NCBI RefSeq assembly: GCF_014645515.1
Contig: NZ_BMLW01000002.1
Coordinates: forward strand, 124,001-188,000
DNA length: 64,000 nt
Reading direction: 5' to 3'
DNA from: Oceanobacillus neutriphilus
Lineage (GTDB): Bacteria; Bacillota; Bacilli; Bacillales; Amphibacillaceae
This document shows, piece by piece, positions 62,468-64,000 of the stretch. A program made the translations under genes and the position numbers. Each line of letters starts with the position of its first letter. The stretch's first letter is position 1. The notes beneath the pieces are model-generated. The model made no database searches and was not told where the DNA came from. It worked only from the letters and a program-made list of their open reading frames with translations.

Positions 62468-64000
62468 GTGCAATTTGAACAAGAAAAAGAGCGTTTATCC
62501 AAAGCATTGGCAGTTATCAGCAAACAATATGATCGTTTAGCTTCCATACCTGAATACCTTGGTGATGATTTCACCGAAAAAGTACTGGAAGATAATCGAA
62601 GGCGATTAAGAGAATCTTTAGCTATTGCTAAAAAAGAACCTTACTTCGCCCGGCTGGATTTTAAAGATGAAGAAGGAGAGAAAGTAAAAGTCACTTATAT
62701 TGGCAAAGCCGGTGTTTTTGATGAGAGTACGGGAGATGTACTGATTACTGACTGGCGTGCGCCGATTGCCAGCCTGTTCTACGGCTTCAGCGGAAGTGAA
62801 GATGACGTCTATTATCAATCTCCAGACGGCATCGTAGAAGGTGAAATCTACTTAAAAAGAAATATTGTCACTTATGACCGGGAGCTGCAAAGGGTGGTAG
62901 ACCGGTACATTCGTGGAGAACAGGAATCATCAGGGGGAGATGAATTTTTATTATATAAGCTGGAGGACCAAAAGGATAACAGACTGCGTGACATTGTTGC
63001 CACTATCCAGGGAGAGCAGAATGAAATCATCCGTTATCCTCTGAACAAGGCTGTTATTATCCAGGGAGTTGCCGGCAGCGGGAAAACAACGGTTGCTCTT
63101 CACCGGTTAGCCTATCTTTTATATGAATACCGGGAACAATTAACAGCACATCGGATGATTATTTTTGCACCAAACACCATCTTTCTTGATTATATTTCAC
63201 AGGTGCTGCCTGAATTAGGCGTCGGAGATATTGTCCAAACCACTTTTCCAAAATGGGGTATGACCTCCATTATTGATGATCCAAAGTGTAAACTGGAATC
63301 TCTCAGTGAAAGGAGAAAAGCATTTTTTGAATCAGAAGCAGCCGGTCAGGATAACTGGAAAGGCTCCTTGGAATTCCAAAAGCAAGTCCGGGAGCAATTA
63401 TCAAAGCTGGAAAAAGAGTGGCTGCCTGAAGAAGATTTTATCCCCTGGGAAAATAAACAGGGTGTTCCACTGGAAAAAATTAAAAACTGGATAGAAACAG
63501 ATTTTAAAGATAACCCTGTCACTAAGAAATATGACAGACTGAAAGCAAAGTTAACGCGCTGGGTGGAAATTGAAGCGAAAATGTATGAAGAGAAAAAAGA
63601 ACAGGAGCAAGCCAGTAAAGATGGCAAAAAGGAATTACGAAGATATTTACGGAAATGGAAAAAAAGAAAACCTTATGAACTGTATGCACAAATCTTAAAA
63701 AATATGGGAAGAAAAGACCTACTGCCGCCGAAGGATAACATAACCCTGGACGATCTGGCTCCCCTGCTTGATATCCATGATTATTGGTATGGAATAGAAA
63801 GAGACGAAAAGTTTGATCATGTTGTCATTGACGAAGCGCAAGACTTTTCTCCCTATCAGGTATCTGTATTAAACGCGCGTACAAAAACAGCATCCTTTAC
63901 AATATTGGGTGATTTAGCGCAGGGTATCCACAGCAATGAAGGTATTGATGAGTGGGATAACTTTATCGATCTTTTCGGTACATCCCGTGCAAAATTCTTC
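62468..64000 (+). CDS. helD: RNA polymerase recycling motor ATPase HelD (cut by window edge)
   Basis: This gene opens with GTG 62468, seven bases after AAGGAGGG, and stays open for 511 codons to the window edge (full HelD has about 770). The N-terminal charged helical arm (FEQEKERLSKALAVI) inserts into RNA polymerase. A UvrD-like core follows, with Walker A GVAGSGKTT near residue 200 and Walker B VVIDEAQDFSPYQ near 453. HelD releases stalled RNA polymerase from DNA. The remaining C-terminal third lies outside. Confidence 0.92.
   Translation, partial: MQFEQEKERLSKALAVISKQYDRLASIPEYLGDDFTEKVLEDNRRRLRESLAIAKKEPYFARLDFKDEEGEKVKVTYIGKAGVFDESTGDVLITDWRAPIASLFYGFSGSEDDVYYQSPDGIVEGEIYLKRNIVTYDRELQRVVDRYIRGEQESSGGDEFLLYKLEDQKDNRLRDIVATIQGEQNEIIRYPLNKAVIIQGVAGSGKTTVALHRLAYLLYEYREQLTAHRMIIFAPNTIFLDYISQVLPELGVGDIVQTTFPKWGMTSIIDDPKCKLESLSERRKAFFESEAAGQDNWKGSLEFQKQVREQLSKLEKEWLPEEDFIPWENKQGVPLEKIKNWIETDFKDNPVTKKYDRLKAKLTRWVEIEAKMYEEKKEQEQASKDGKKELRRYLRKWKKRKPYELYAQILKNMGRKDLLPPKDNITLDDLAPLLDIHDYWYGIERDEKFDHVVIDEAQDFSPYQVSVLNARTKTASFTILGDLAQGIHSNEGIDEWDNFIDLFGTSRAKFF

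Overview
The window reads as chromosome of a low-GC Gram-positive bacterium of the Bacillaceae, probably close to Oceanobacillus/Virgibacillus (inference). The signs are strong AAAGGAGG ribosome binding sites, frequent TTG and GTG starts, B. subtilis-type Zur and Fur boxes, and Bacilli gene pairs (YerO/SwrC, CzrA/CzcD, RarA beside a 6S-like RNA, HelD). No rRNA, tRNA, CRISPR array, phage or transposase gene was seen.

Layout. 1-8.1 kb: a cut-off MBL hydrolase, a nitronate monooxygenase, a TetR + DHA2 efflux pump, a LysR/YeiH divergent pair, and a membrane-anchored protein with two ribosomal L7/L12-like motifs. 8.1-12.1 kb: RND pump SwrC and repressor YerO, with two matching operators around the promoter. 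12.2-22.9 kb: Nudix, YfmJ-type reductase, PAP2 phosphatase, RarA, a 6S-like RNA, a second L7/L12-like paralogue, a LacI regulator with a phosphatase, a coiled-coil repeat protein, the zinc-efflux operon czrA-czcD and a ChaA antiporter. 22.9-31 kb: a non-coding mobile element (copy 1), DUF418 protein, Mqo, a broken DeoR regulator, an SDR/WYL divergent pair and a CPA1 antiporter. 31.2-36.3 kb: a Fur-controlled siderophore uptake operon with a ferredoxin-NADP reductase-like flavoprotein. 36.4-41.6 kb: a fragment of a DsbA/SpxH-type gene, the kynurenine operon (VOC-kynU-kynB-kynA) and SelO.

41.8-42.1 kb: a candidate type I toxin-antitoxin locus. A 46-residue basic/hydrophobic peptide gene faces a short convergent RNA whose 5' part can pair, over 17 nt, with the peptide's own start-codon region because of a diverged direct repeat.

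42.7-61.7 kb: a zinc-starvation island. Zur-type palindromes precede four transcription units: (i) FAD oxidoreductase - FeoB-like GTPase/permease - COG0523 - dCTP deaminase - COG0523; (ii) zinc-free ribosomal protein S14 - COG0523; (iii) a nine-kb operon with substrate-binding lipoprotein, FecCD permease, ATPase, ChlI-like, ChlD-like and CobN-like subunits; (iv) a thioredoxin-reductase-like protein. The third unit is the most unusual: a complete three-subunit metal chelatase co-transcribed with a siderophore-type importer under a Zur box, with no cobalamin gene or B12 riboswitch seen nearby. The second copy of the mobile element (50.25-51.01 kb) lies inside the island. The window ends in a truncated HelD gene.
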